A stretch of DNA of 64,000 bases from CAIWAH01 sp964602595 (lineage in GTDB: Bacteria > Verrucomicrobiota > Verrucomicrobiia > Limisphaerales > UBA9464). Under the pieces are notes generated by a model. It ran no database searches. It saw only the letters and a program-made list of their open reading frames with translations, and was not told the DNA's origin. The stretch is taken from contig CAZRRO010000002.1 of assembly GCA_964602595.1 (NCBI GenBank), forward strand, positions 372,001 to 436,000. The letters run 5' to 3'. Positions 55,768 through 64,000 of this stretch are shown piece after piece (position 1 is the first letter of the stretch; every line of letters starts with the position of its first letter). The position numbers and the translations under genes were made by a program.

Positions 55768-56142
55768 TCAGTCCTGGGTGCGGAGATTTTCTTGGGCCCA
55801 CCGTTCGGCGGCGGCGGGTGAGCAGCCTTCCCGCTGGCCGGCCGCGATGAGGAGCGCGCGGGCCGTCAGGGGCAGGTCATGCCGGACATCCGTGAGCCAT
55901 CCTTCCAGCCGGGCGAGCCGTTCGAGCAGCGTGGGCTGGCCGTCCCGGTCGGTGAGCAGTTGCTCCAGGCGCCCCAGCCGGGCCATCAGCTCGGCGCGTC
56001 CCCCATCCCCGTCGAGACAGTCCAGCAGCCGGAGCCGGGCATAGTCGCCGGGGCTGCGGTTTTCGGCGGCGGCGGCTTCCGCCAGCCGGTCGTAATGGTC
56101 CGGGCCGATCCGGAAGGAGACGGTGCGCGAGGTGGTGCTCAT
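55768..56142 (-). CDS. Relaxosome accessory protein (RHH, TraM/MobC-like)
   Basis: A 124-residue protein with an N-terminal ribbon-helix-helix-like segment (TVSFRIGPDHYDRLAEAAAA, ENRSPGDYARLRLLDCL) and a C-terminal coiled-coil (LMARLGRLEQLLTDRD). It sits between the relaxase (2-bp gap) and the presumed origin of transfer, the position of relaxosome DNA-binding proteins such as TrwA. Confidence 0.8.
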   Translation of the reverse strand: MSTTSRTVSFRIGPDHYDRLAEAAAAENRSPGDYARLRLLDCLDGDGGRAELMARLGRLEQLLTDRDGQPTLLERLARLEGWLTDVRHDLPLTARALLIAAGQREGCSPAAAERWAQENLRTQD

Positions 56143-56389
56143 GTTTGCGGCGTAGGCGACTGGTGGGGAGTGACTTGCGACGTGGGAAGCAGCGGGTGCA
56201 GACGGGCTGCGGACACGGCTTCGGTCCGTATTTTCAGGGGTTCCGACGTTTTTTTGGGTCCGACGGTTTGCACCGCCAGGTGCGTCCGGTGTGCAGGCAA
56301 TAGGGCATCGCGATTGGGGTGGCGGTGGCTGCCGGTCTTCACGGTGAGGGACTCCTTTGGGTGGCTCCGTTTCGATTCGGGAGAGGCGT
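56143..56389 (-). other. Candidate origin of transfer (oriT)
   Basis: A 247-bp gap upstream of the relaxosome and relaxase genes. It has a hairpin GCACC-GCCA-GGTGC (56270-56283) followed by GTCCGGTGTGCAGGCAATAG, a direct repeat TCCGACG (56242-56248 and 56259-56265) and a T7 run. Hairpin-plus-nic organisation fits MobF systems. No nic site is proven. Confidence 0.5.
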
Positions 56390-56707
56390 TCACTCGCCGC
56401 CGGGGGCGCCTTCCGTCGGCGGGTTCCCGCCCTTGGTCCGGCGCTCTCGTTTCAGCGCCCAATGGGTGCTGACGGCCTGCGTCGCCTTGGCGAGCCACTG
56501 GGTATCTTCCCGCAACCGGAGCAGGTCCACGGTGGCGAAGTATTTGACCGTGTTGGACCGCACCCGCCCCAGCGGCTGGAGCAGGCGCGCCGCCGTGAGG
56601 GTGGGAATGTCATGGGGGGCGAAACCCAGCAGGGTCGCCGCCTGCTCGGCATTCAGCCGGGCAGGCAGCAGGGCGAGGGTCAGGACGTTCTTGGCTTCGG
56701 GGTGCAT
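56390..56707 (-). CDS. Small HTH-like element protein
   Basis: A 105-residue protein: LNAEQAATLLGFAPHDIPTL and TAARLLQPLGRVRSNTVKYF suggest a MerR/excisionase-like helix-turn-helix, followed by DTQWLAKATQAVSTHW. Start at 56707. Similar small proteins recur on elements of Verrucomicrobia and Planctomycetes. Could regulate transfer or excision. Confidence 0.65.
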   Translation of the reverse strand: MHPEAKNVLTLALLPARLNAEQAATLLGFAPHDIPTLTAARLLQPLGRVRSNTVKYFATVDLLRLREDTQWLAKATQAVSTHWALKRERRTKGGNPPTEGAPGGE

Positions 56708-56904
56708 GGCTCGGGGGACAGGCTTCTGAATTGGTTGCCGACACCTGAACCCACGGAACCACCGCCGCTTTGTGACAAAGAAAGTCCGGGAATATTTTCG
56801 GCCGGGTGCCGACCATGCCGGCACCGGCGGATGGGGAGTCCTGCACCGCCCTTGGCCACCGTCCTCGGTTCAGGAGGCGGAGGCCGCTGCCCGCCCGCCT
56901 TGGT

Positions 56905-57486
56905 CTATTGCGCCACTATGAGCAGGACGTAGTCGCCGCCGAACCGGAGCTCCTCAACGTGCCAGCACTCCCACTCCAAAATGTCCTCCAGGGCGATGGT
57001 CCCCTGCGTGTAGTCGGTTTCTTCCGCTGGCCGGTAGTCCCCGGCATAGTAGGCGTCGAAAATGTCCTGGCTGGCTGCGCGCCAAAGGTCGGGAAAGTTG
57101 GTTCCTCGGAGGATGCGGATGCAAAGCGCGTCCAGTCGCTCAGGGGTGATGTCGTCCAACGCCATCCCATGGACGTTCACGGCGCAGTGAATTCTCAGGA
57201 AGTTGTCCAGGTCATCCCCGCCCAACGCGTCCAGCGCCCGGTCGAGGGCCAGCAGATCCGAGCCGGTCACGGCGCTTCGGTCAGCACAAAGAATCGAGAC
57301 GCCCGCATGGTCGCCGGACGGCCAGAACTCCGCCTCCCCGTCCGCGCCATGGTTCCACGCGACCACTTCCATCGCGCTCAGGGTCCGCCCCATCGCCGAC
57401 TGTTCCCCGAAGTGGCCCACCTCGAACGTGCCCAAGTCGTATTTGAACCCCTGGCCTGCGACCGTAACCAATCCCGTATCCGTCAT
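56905..57486 (-). CDS. Hypothetical acidic protein
   Basis: A 193-residue acidic protein (ALDDITPERLDALCIRILRG, ECWHVEELRFGGDYVLLIVA). Natural composition, no recognised family. Starts at 57486 with a plausible AGGAGG upstream (57491-57496 region on the minus strand). Confidence 0.65.
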   Translation of the reverse strand: MTDTGLVTVAGQGFKYDLGTFEVGHFGEQSAMGRTLSAMEVVAWNHGADGEAEFWPSGDHAGVSILCADRSAVTGSDLLALDRALDALGGDDLDNFLRIHCAVNVHGMALDDITPERLDALCIRILRGTNFPDLWRAASQDIFDAYYAGDYRPAEETDYTQGTIALEDILEWECWHVEELRFGGDYVLLIVAQ

Positions 57487-57513
57487 GTTTCCTCCTGTTT
57501 CTCAACTTCGCTT

Positions 57514-57800
57514 CCCTGCCGTCCGGCTTTCCCAGCCTCCCGGAGGGAAAACTAAAAAAGAATCCAGCAGTGGGCTGTGGAACTGTGGGCGAGAGGCGCG
57601 TGGTGTTGATAACTTGTGGGAAATCACGGAACACGGCGAAGCCGGTGGAGGGATTTTCCACAGGTTATCAATGCCCGCAGAGCGCCGGTCCGGCTGGCCT
57701 TGGCCACCGGACTCGTCCATAGTTCCACAGCCCTCCCCCCGGAGAGACTGAGCCCCCAATGGGTTCCAATCCGCGACCGCCGTGGTTGGCCGTTTCCCCC
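57514..57800. repeat. Long direct repeat, copy 1, with nested inverted repeats
   Basis: 287 bp, almost identical to 58117-58404. Inside, TTGATAACTTGTGG (57606-57619) is matched by CCACAGGTTATCAA (57658-57671), and GGGCTGTGGAACT (57572-57584) by AGTTCCACAGCCC (57721-57733), so the centre can form a cruciform. TTTTCCACA at 57654-57662 fits a DnaA-box-like consensus. No gene inside. Confidence 0.9.
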
Positions 57801-57895
57801 GGCGGTGCCCGGATTCCCGTCCTGCTTGTGTTCCGTCGGGGCCGACCGGTGGTTGGCCCGGGCGCGTGCGAACCGGTCCGAGGCGCCGAGACCAG
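57801..57895 (-). pseudogene. Truncated copy of a segment near the 3' end of the 58565-59539 gene
   Basis: The encoded stretch DRFARARAN, then EHKQDGNPGTA corresponds to DRFARARANYLAALTEQKRE and GNPGTA in the complete gene at about 58651-58745. Only this part is present, directly after repeat copy 1. Evidence of a segmental duplication followed by deletion. Confidence 0.8.
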
Positions 57896-58116
57896 TTGCC
57901 CGGGCGGCGATCCATCGCGACTCGATCAACAACGCCACCTCGTTACCCAATCGCACTTCTTCGACCGACCAATTGGTCGAATCGAGGAAGTCGGCGGAAC
58001 AGAGGCCCGAACTCTGACCTGCACTATACAGTGCGTCCGGTGTGCTGATTTTGGGGCACCTTGAAATGGGGTCGGAGTTGCCGCCCGTCCAGCGGCCGGG
58101 GACGCCGTTCACTTGC

Positions 58117-58404
58117 CCCTGCCGTCCGGCTTTCCCAGCCTCCCGGAGGGAAAATTAAAAAATGAATCCAGCAGTGGGCTGTGGAACTGTGGGCGAGAGG
58201 CGCGTGGTGTTGATAACTTGTGGGAAATCACGGAACACGGCGAAGCCGGTGGAGGGATTTTCCACAGGTTATCAATGCCCGCAGAGCGCCGGTCCGGCTG
58301 GCCTTGGCCACCGGACTCGTCCATAGTTCCACAGCCCTCCCCCCGGAGAGACTGAGCCCCCAATGGGTTCCAATCCGCGGCCGCCGTGGTTGGCCGTTTC
58401 CCCC
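58117..58404. repeat. Long direct repeat, copy 2
   Basis: 288 bp, differing from copy 1 by a handful of bases and one inserted base in the A-run. Same nested inverted repeats. It lies 160 bp downstream of the complete secreted-protein gene on the minus strand. Confidence 0.9.
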
Positions 58405-58564
58405 CGTGGTGCCGGCGAACGCCCAGCGGATTGCCGGGGATCAGTTGGGGGTGGTCGTCGGTTGGTTTTGTCTTTCCGGCGTTCCGCCGGTGACCGAACC
58501 GGGAGCCAGGGCGGCACCACAACCCTTGCGGGAACATCCGGCGCCACCCGGCTCGCCGGGAGGA

Positions 58565-59539
58565 TTACCAGATGACGCCGGTGACCCGGAACGGCACCGG
58601 CGCGGATTCGCCCGCCAGATAACGCTGCCACTTCCACGGAACGACCGGGAAGGCGGTGCCCGGATTTCCCTCCCGCTTTTGTTCCGTCAAGGCCGCCAGG
58701 TAGTTGGCCCGGGCTCGCGCAAACCGGTCGGCGGCGCCGAAACCGGACGCCCCGTTCGCCTCGAACCCGGCTTCGATGCCCGCCGCAAATTGCGGGCTGC
58801 CCGACGGTGCCAGCACCCGCAAACCGCGGTCCAGGTCGGCCCCCTGCTGCGCCATCAGGCGCAAGGCCGACAGCGGCCGCAGAATCAAGCCAATGACCTG
58901 CGCGCCCTCGCCGTAGGCGCCCTGCCGCACGATGGCATTGGCGAACGCCCGTGGCAGCCCGCCGAAGGCGGCGAGGCGACCCCGTTCGGCCGCTTCGGCG
59001 GTGAGCCAAGGCCCGGTGGCCTCGTCCCAAGTGTCCCCGTCCCAAGCCAGCACTCGGACCCGCTGGCGGGCCGCCGGGGAGAGTTCGGGCAGTTCGTGGG
59101 AGTCGCGGGCGGGATTGATGCCCAGGACCCAGACCTGGCCGACGGCCAGGTTGGTGGCGACGAGCACCGCCCCGGCCTGTTGGCCACGCGAGGGCTGCGT
59201 CACCGTCATGTTGAAGCTCATCCCGGGCGCCAAGGGTTCGCTCAGCTTGCGGGTGGAAATCTGCCACGGAGCCAAGCCGCCGCGGGGAGCGGGCTCGCCA
59301 TTCGCTTCCACGCTGAACCGGTCCGTGGGCCAGGCCGAGAACACCACCTTCACGCCCCTGGGGTCGGACGCTTCCCCGGCCACCACCACCGTCTTGGGGG
59401 CGAACAGGCCCGTCGGTTCCGCCGGGAGGAGCACGGCATTGTCGCGGAACCAGCCAGGCAGCCGGAGGACCGGGGCGGGCTCCGCGCTGCCGGCGACGCC
59501 AGCCCACAGGCAAAACAGGAATAGTCTCGTGAGGTTCAT
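58565..59539 (-). CDS. Secreted protein of the kinase operon
   Basis: A 324-residue protein with a signal peptide (MNLTRLFLFCLWAGVAGSAE). The mature part is beta-rich in the first 200 residues (RLPGWFRDNAVLLPAEPTGL ... VVVAGEASDPRGVKVVFSAW), ending with ARARANYLAALTEQKREGNP. No family recognised. Its start overlaps the kinase stop (ATGA), so the two are coupled and the protein may be a partner or target of the kinase's extracytoplasmic domain. Confidence 0.78.
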   Translation of the reverse strand: MNLTRLFLFCLWAGVAGSAEPAPVLRLPGWFRDNAVLLPAEPTGLFAPKTVVVAGEASDPRGVKVVFSAWPTDRFSVEANGEPAPRGGLAPWQISTRKLSEPLAPGMSFNMTVTQPSRGQQAGAVLVATNLAVGQVWVLGINPARDSHELPELSPAARQRVRVLAWDGDTWDEATGPWLTAEAAERGRLAAFGGLPRAFANAIVRQGAYGEGAQVIGLILRPLSALRLMAQQGADLDRGLRVLAPSGSPQFAAGIEAGFEANGASGFGAADRFARARANYLAALTEQKREGNPGTAFPVVPWKWQRYLAGESAPVPFRVTGVIW

Positions 59540-62184
59540 TCCGGGTCCTCCACCAGCACGACGCGAAAGCCCAGGCGGTCGTTGCGGGTCGCGGGCGGCT
59601 CCGCCCAGTGGGTGGCCGACCGCAGCAGGTCCGGGTCCTGGTCGAACCACGAGCCGCCGCGCACCACCCGGTAATGGGTGCCCCCGCGGTCCTCGGCCAG
59701 CCGCCGGGAGGCCACCTGCCACCGGGACAAATCGTTCATGCCCGCCTGATACCAAGTGTCGCACCATTCGGCCACGTTGCCCCCGAGGTCGGCGAAGGCG
59801 TCGGGGGAGGCATACGTGCCCACGGGCACCGTGCGGGCCGACTTCGGGTCGCTGGACGCCAACAGGAGCGGCCACCAGTTCGGCGGCCAGTCGGCGTCCT
59901 TCAGTTCCTGGCCGGCATAGTTGCCGTGCCCCGCCCCAGGCGGAAATGTTCCGCCCCACGGATACGGGTCGGCCCCAACAAGGGCCGACCATTGGGCGCT
60001 GGTGGGCAATGCATACCGTTGCCGGGCGGTCAGGCGGTGCAGGTTCTGTTCCCGTTGCGTCAGCCAACGGCAGAAGGCCGTCGCGTCATCCCAGGAGACC
60101 CCGACGACGGGGTGCTCCAGTCCCTGTTGGGGAAACGCGTTGCGCCACGTCCGGCCCGTATTGGTGGCGCCCGCGGCAGTGATGGATTCGAGGGTGGCGT
60201 CGGGCAGACGGGTGTCGGCGGCGAAGACGGAGAAGTTTCGCACGGTCGTCTCCGTGCGGGCGGCCAGGAACGGTGTTTCCGCCGCGACCGGGAGCAGGTG
60301 GAGGCCCAGGCTGTTGGTCCAGTCCGCGTGGAACCGCGGCGTGCGCCACGGTTCCAGCTTCAGGTTGACGGGCTCCGTCTGCCCGGGCGACACCACAAGG
60401 ATTTCTTCCCGGGGTTCAAGCGGCAACGAGTTGGTGGCCCAACGGTCCAGCCGCAGGCGGTAACGACCAGCCAGCAGCCTGAGTCCTTCCAGCGGATTGG
60501 CCCGCCACGGGATGTCGCGTTTCGGCGGGTCATAGAACCACGTAAAGTCATTGGTCCCGACGTGCCGCACCGGCTGCTCCCAGGCATCCAGCAGCGCAAA
60601 GGGGGCCGCCACACTGAGGAAGAGGCTCAGACCGCCGCGGCGGAAGCTGAGGTCCACCCGGTTGGTCCCGGCCGCCAGCACCACCTCTTGCTGAAGCCAA
60701 TTCCCGGCGGATTTGACCGGCCCGGTTCCCGCCTCCAGCCAGTAGCGGCCCGGCCCAAGGTTGGTGACGACGAGTTCCTGGCCCGGTGCGAGGCGGTGAA
60801 GCGCGACGGGCTTGGTGGGGCGAGGCGCATTCGTGGAAGCGGGCGCGGGGAAGACTTCGACGCGGACTTCGCCGGGACCAACTCCCTCCGGGCGAAGGTA
60901 TAGCGTGGTCACCGGATTGGCCGATTGCGGCTCAGCCGCTCCTTGGTCGATGCGGTTGGTCAGATTGGCGACCCATCCGTTAGTGGCAGGGTTGACCACC
61001 ACTGGAAGTCCCGACCAACCCCGCTCAATCCGTTGCCCGAACGCGGCCACCCGGGGCGCGTGTTGTTTCAGGAAGCCATCGAGGCCCCACCGCCAGGCCA
61101 CGGCCAAGAGCACTGCCAGCAGGAGCAAGCAGGTCGCCGCTTGGACGAGTCCGCGCAGCATCCGCAGCCAAGTCGCCGCATGGTGCGCCACCTCTTCGAT
61201 GGGTGGACCGGCTTTCCACCATTGCCAGAAGGTTCGGATGTCCGGCGGGCGTTCGCCGGGTTCCGGGCTCAGGCAACGGAGGATGGTGGCGGCGGCTTCC
61301 GGCGTGATCTCCCGGCGCACTTCGGTTCCCCTGGGCAGCAGCCGCCAAGGATGGACGGGCGGCGGGGGGTGTTGTTCTCCGGCCAGGTCCTCGGGCGAGA
61401 AGGGAACGTAGCCGGTCAGCAGGTGGTAAAGGACGGCGCCCAGCGAATAAAGGTCGTCCGCGGCCGCGGGTGCGGCGCCCCGGCGTTGCGCCGGGGAGGC
61501 GTAGCACAGTGTTCCGCCGGCGGTAGTCGCCCAGACGTTGTCCGCCACGGGCGGCCGGGCGAGCCCGAAATCGGCCAGTTTCAACCGGCCCTCGGGAGTG
61601 ACCAATAGGTTGGCGGGTTTCAGGTCCCGGTGCACCAAGCCCACCTCCTCGTGCGCGTAGGCCAGGGCCTCGATCAGTTGGGCGAGGAGCGGTTCCAGTT
61701 CGCGGCCGGTGAACCGGCCCGACGGCTGGGCTTCCAGGAGCTGGCGGAGATTCAGCCCCGGAACAAACTCCATGGAATAGAAGACCGGCTCGCCGGGATG
61801 CTCGTGCCAGGAATGGACCCGCACGATGTTCGGATGGCTCAGGCGCAGTGCGGCCCGAACCTCCCGGCGCAGCAGGCCCACCAGTTCCGCGTCGGGCGAG
61901 CCCTCGGCGAGGATAAATTTGAGCGCCACCTGTTCCGGGGCGCCGCCGGTGGAAAGGTGTTCGTCATCCGCGAGCCAGACCGTGCCCATGCCCCCCTCGC
62001 CCAGCGGTTCGACCAGCGTGAACCGCCGTCCGCCGAACCGCTCGCCCGCGTGGAATCGCCGCGTCGGGACTTCGGCCTGGCCTTGGGCGCGCGAGCTCAA
62101 CGTCAGTTCGCCGAAGCAGGTCGCACAACGGCCCAACAGGACCGCTGCCCGGCCACAGGCACAGGTTTCGCCGGACCCGATCAC
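59536..62184 (-). CDS. Ser/Thr protein kinase with C-terminal formylglycine-enzyme-like domain
   Basis: An 882-residue protein. An N-terminal zinc-finger-like CACGRAAVLLGRCATC is followed by a Hanks-type kinase: glycine loop GEGGMGTVW, VALKF, HRDLKPANLL (about residues 183-192) and DFGLA (about 202-206). One membrane helix follows (about 345-370), then an outer beta-rich part, then an FGE/SUMF1-like domain from about residue 640 (VVGVSWDDATAFCRWLTQRE, GNVAEWCDTWY, YRVVRGGSWFDQ). The architecture is a membrane-bound signalling receptor. Coupled by 4-bp overlaps to the upstream sigma factor and to the downstream secreted protein. Confidence 0.9.
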   Translation of the reverse strand: MIGSGETCACGRAAVLLGRCATCFGELTLSSRAQGQAEVPTRRFHAGERFGGRRFTLVEPLGEGGMGTVWLADDEHLSTGGAPEQVALKFILAEGSPDAELVGLLRREVRAALRLSHPNIVRVHSWHEHPGEPVFYSMEFVPGLNLRQLLEAQPSGRFTGRELEPLLAQLIEALAYAHEEVGLVHRDLKPANLLVTPEGRLKLADFGLARPPVADNVWATTAGGTLCYASPAQRRGAAPAAADDLYSLGAVLYHLLTGYVPFSPEDLAGEQHPPPPVHPWRLLPRGTEVRREITPEAAATILRCLSPEPGERPPDIRTFWQWWKAGPPIEEVAHHAATWLRMLRGLVQAATCLLLLAVLLAVAWRWGLDGFLKQHAPRVAAFGQRIERGWSGLPVVVNPATNGWVANLTNRIDQGAAEPQSANPVTTLYLRPEGVGPGEVRVEVFPAPASTNAPRPTKPVALHRLAPGQELVVTNLGPGRYWLEAGTGPVKSAGNWLQQEVVLAAGTNRVDLSFRRGGLSLFLSVAAPFALLDAWEQPVRHVGTNDFTWFYDPPKRDIPWRANPLEGLRLLAGRYRLRLDRWATNSLPLEPREEILVVSPGQTEPVNLKLEPWRTPRFHADWTNSLGLHLLPVAAETPFLAARTETTVRNFSVFAADTRLPDATLESITAAGATNTGRTWRNAFPQQGLEHPVVGVSWDDATAFCRWLTQREQNLHRLTARQRYALPTSAQWSALVGADPYPWGGTFPPGAGHGNYAGQELKDADWPPNWWPLLLASSDPKSARTVPVGTYASPDAFADLGGNVAEWCDTWYQAGMNDLSRWQVASRRLAEDRGGTHYRVVRGGSWFDQDPDLLRSATHWAEPPATRNDRLGFRVVLVEDPE

Positions 62185-62930
62185 AGGAGAAGGGCTTCGA
62201 GGAAATGCCGCATCTCCTCGGACCGCTCCGCCTCGGTGGCGTCGTCGGGCAAGTCGGCGATGACCAGCGTGGTCAGCAGCTCCCGCAATTGTTTCCGCAG
62301 CCGGTGCAGCCGGGTCCGAGTGTTGTCATGGCTGAGCCCGAAACGTTCCCCGATGGCCGCCAAGCCTTCAGGACTGGGGTTGCCTTCAAGGAAAGGCGCG
62401 AAGGCAGCGAACAGTTCCCCCTGATCACTGGCCTGCCAGGTTTGGTGCAATTGGACTTTGGCAGTCTCGAAGAGGTCCCACGCCCACGCCTTTTCAAAGG
62501 CGGCGTCCGCCGACTCGGTGGCTTCGACGTTGGCCAGCGGGTCTGTTTCCGGCTCGGAAGGTTCGGCGAGTGCGAGCGCAGGTCGCCGCAGTTGGTCGAT
62601 CACCTGGTGTTTGAGGCAGCGCAGCAAGTAGCTGCGGAAACGCCCCCGTTCCGGCGTATGAACCGCCAGCGTCCCTTGGGCGAGCATCTTGGCGAAGAAG
62701 CTCTGCACCCAATCCTGGGCATCGGATTCCGACCGGGCCAGGCGGGTGGCTAGCAGCCACGTATAGAGGGGATACCAGTAGCGGGAGCAAAGCTCCTCCA
62801 AGGCGGTCTCATCGCCACCGCGCACCTGGTGCAACAGGCTCAGCGACGTGCGGTCGAATCCTGCCTTACGGGTGAAGCCAAGGCGGATTGTTGACGGTTC
62901 ATGTCCGGCCATCCGGCTCACCGTGACCAC
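62181..62930 (-). CDS. RNA polymerase sigma factor (ECF-type)
   Basis: A 249-residue ECF-like sigma factor: region 2 in CSRYWYPLYTWLLATRLARS, SDAQDWVQSFFAKMLAQ and GRFRSYLLRCLKHQVID, and region 4 in ERFGLSHDNTRTRLHRLRKQ. It resembles the longer ECF factors next to Ser/Thr kinases in Planctomycetes and Verrucomicrobia, where phosphorylation may replace an anti-sigma factor. A start at 62912 (MAGHEPS) is also possible. Confidence 0.87.
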   Translation of the reverse strand: MVTVSRMAGHEPSTIRLGFTRKAGFDRTSLSLLHQVRGGDETALEELCSRYWYPLYTWLLATRLARSESDAQDWVQSFFAKMLAQGTLAVHTPERGRFRSYLLRCLKHQVIDQLRRPALALAEPSEPETDPLANVEATESADAAFEKAWAWDLFETAKVQLHQTWQASDQGELFAAFAPFLEGNPSPEGLAAIGERFGLSHDNTRTRLHRLRKQLRELLTTLVIADLPDDATEAERSEEMRHFLEALLL

Positions 62931-63437
62931 GCGTTGGCACGACTGAAAAGTCGAAAAGATGACCAGGGCAACCCTTCGTGGACGCGGCGATACGATTTTG
63001 TTGAAAACTTGGAGGAAGTTCCAGTGAACGCAATTTTGCCGGTGGCGCGACCTTCAAATACATCCTCGGAGCCATAGCATTAATTTGATTGATGGGATGC
63101 CGAACCTTCACCAATCCCGCTCGCGAGAGGGATATCGAAAGCGGCGTTCGATAGATGGAATACGATGCGTCGCGTCGAGGCACATATCTGGTTTCGAAAA
63201 TCATTTCTTGAGACCTTTGAAGAACACCTGTTTTTCGAGGCGGCAGGACTGAAGTTGGGTTGGAAGTTGGGTTGGAAGTTGGGTTGGAAGTTGGGTTGGA
63301 AGTTGGGTTGGGAGTGGTAAGGCGGGTTGGGCTCGACCTCGCCGATAGGTGGGCGCGGGGAGAAAGGCGCCGTGCGGGCCGCGAACTGTCGTGCCATCCA
63401 TCGGCCGCGCCCCTCCGCGGACTTGCCGGCGGACCCT
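62931..63437. other. Intergenic region with tandem repeat
   Basis: About 500 bp between the sigma factor and the IS remnant, with no gene of credible composition. It must contain the promoter of the sigma-kinase operon (minus strand). It includes the 12-bp tandem array. Confidence 0.5.
63251..63310. repeat. 12-bp tandem repeat (5 perfect copies)
   Basis: Five perfect head-to-tail copies of GAAGTTGGGTTG. The unit has four codons and would read as a F-Q-P-N repeat on the minus strand, but no gene around it is convincing. Confidence 0.95.
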
Positions 63438-63862
63438 TCAGGCCGCCGGCGTTAGATTTACCCAGCGGCGGAGGTTCCAGACGACACACTTGAGTTCGAG
63501 TTCGAGCCGGTTGCGGCGGATTCCCAGATGCCGCACCCGCCGGTAGCCGAGGCCGCGCTTCCAGTGGCCGAACACCTTCTCGATCCCGCTGCGCACCCCG
63601 CTCCGGAAGCGGTTGAGCTTCCGGGCCGGTTCGCCCAGCGGATGGCTGCGGGTGCCCCGCCGCATGATGCCGTTCTCGGTCTTCCTTTCGTCCAGCCACG
63701 CGCTGCGTGCGCGGCTCCAGTAAGCCTTGTCGGCCACGACCATCTGTTCGTCCCCCTCGACCAAGTTCTCGAACCGGCGGCTGCCGTGCTCGCTGGCGGG
63801 GCCCAGTTCCGCCTTGCGGATGAGCGTGTGGGCCTCGTCCACAGCGACATCGGCCTTTTAGC
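63438..63862 (-). pseudogene. IS5-type transposase remnant
   Basis: DDE transposase C-terminal half: VDEAHTLIRKAELGPASEHG, VVADKAYWSRARSAWLDERK, IEKVFGHWKRGLGYRRV and LGIRRNRLELELKCVVWNLR. The 5' half is absent, and a TAA codon interrupts the frame where the family has H-G-Y-K (63860 region). Not functional. Confidence 0.88.
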
Positions 63863-64000
63863 CGTGCCAAATACGACGGCGCCCCTCCGACCTTGCTTGC
63901 CGGCTCACAACTTTGCCGGCTTTTTTACCATGTTTTGGCATTCGCATAGAATTCGGCTCGGATCACCGTCATTGGTAAATTCTTGAATAAAGCAAAAATA

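Noticed and set aside
49542..56142. Type IV secretion system genes
   Set aside because: Only coupling protein, relaxase, accessory and membrane/lipoprotein genes are seen; no VirB4, VirB11 or pilus-type proteins.
56139..56498. 119-codon minus-strand open frame over the oriT candidate
   Set aside because: Low-complexity Arg/Pro/His-rich peptide overlapping two real genes; taken as non-coding.
63251..63310. CRISPR array
   Set aside because: Repeats are 12 bp and directly adjacent with no spacers; no cas genes in the window.
36714..64000. Right attachment site of the element
   Set aside because: No repeat of the tRNA-Thr 3' end was noticed in the window, so no attR is claimed.

Overview
The window looks like a chromosomal piece of a high-GC bacterium of the Planctomycetota/Verrucomicrobiota group, most likely Verrucomicrobiota. 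The evidence is a planctomycete-type cytochrome c/DUF1549 protein, a sulfatase fused to an SGNH hydrolase, a DPP-IV-type peptidase, and a sigma factor/Ser-Thr kinase/formylglycine-enzyme-like gene set. All identifications are by reading motifs; no database search was run.

Region 1 (1-12.2 kb) is ordinary chromosome: cytochrome c/DUF1549 gene (cut by the window edge), LOG-family protein, sulfatase-SGNH fusion, RbsC-type permease with an extra domain, small lipoprotein, S9 peptidase and a CNT nucleoside transporter. It ends at a tRNA-Thr(CGT).

Region 2 (12.3 kb onward) is an integrated mobile element that starts at the 3' end of that tRNA. A tyrosine recombinase is followed by a 1680-residue methylase-helicase of the DarB type. 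No second attachment site was recognised, so the right end is not defined.

Region 3 (18.7-31.5 kb) is a visibly less GC-rich defence island, all on the minus strand and mostly translationally coupled. In transcription order: DUF3892 protein, half-size HsdS, HsdM, RhuM-like protein, full HsdS, dGTPase, a fragment of the hsdR 5' end, a PD-(D/E)XK-like nuclease, a SLATT two-TM effector, a SMODS/CD-NTase, HsdR, and a YgjP-type metallopeptidase. The nuclease-SLATT-SMODS cassette lies between two copies of the start of hsdR, which reads as a scar of cassette insertion by homologous recombination.

Region 4 (31.9-36.7 kb) holds an IS66 remnant fused to a piece of an element gene, then a LysR regulator divergent from six small enzyme genes.

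Region 5 (36.8-57.5 kb) is plasmid-like backbone: a replication initiator coupled to a C5 cytosine methyltransferase, ParA and partner, about 1.3 kb without a convincing gene but densely packed with strong hairpins (candidate large structured RNA), small plasmid-type proteins, a second tyrosine recombinase, toxin-antitoxin genes (AbiE with an internally deleted toxin, an orphan Phd antitoxin, a Phd/VapC pair), an XRE repressor with a clear operator, and a mobilisation module (lipoprotein, coupling protein, membrane protein, MobF relaxase, relaxosome protein, candidate oriT). No type IV secretion ATPase or pilus genes are seen, so within this window the element looks mobilisable rather than self-transmissible.

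Region 6 (57.5-64 kb) has a duplicated 287-bp non-coding repeat with nested inverted repeats and DnaA-box-like sequences, a truncated gene copy, the coupled sigma factor/kinase/secreted protein operon, a 12-bp tandem repeat and a broken IS5-type transposase.
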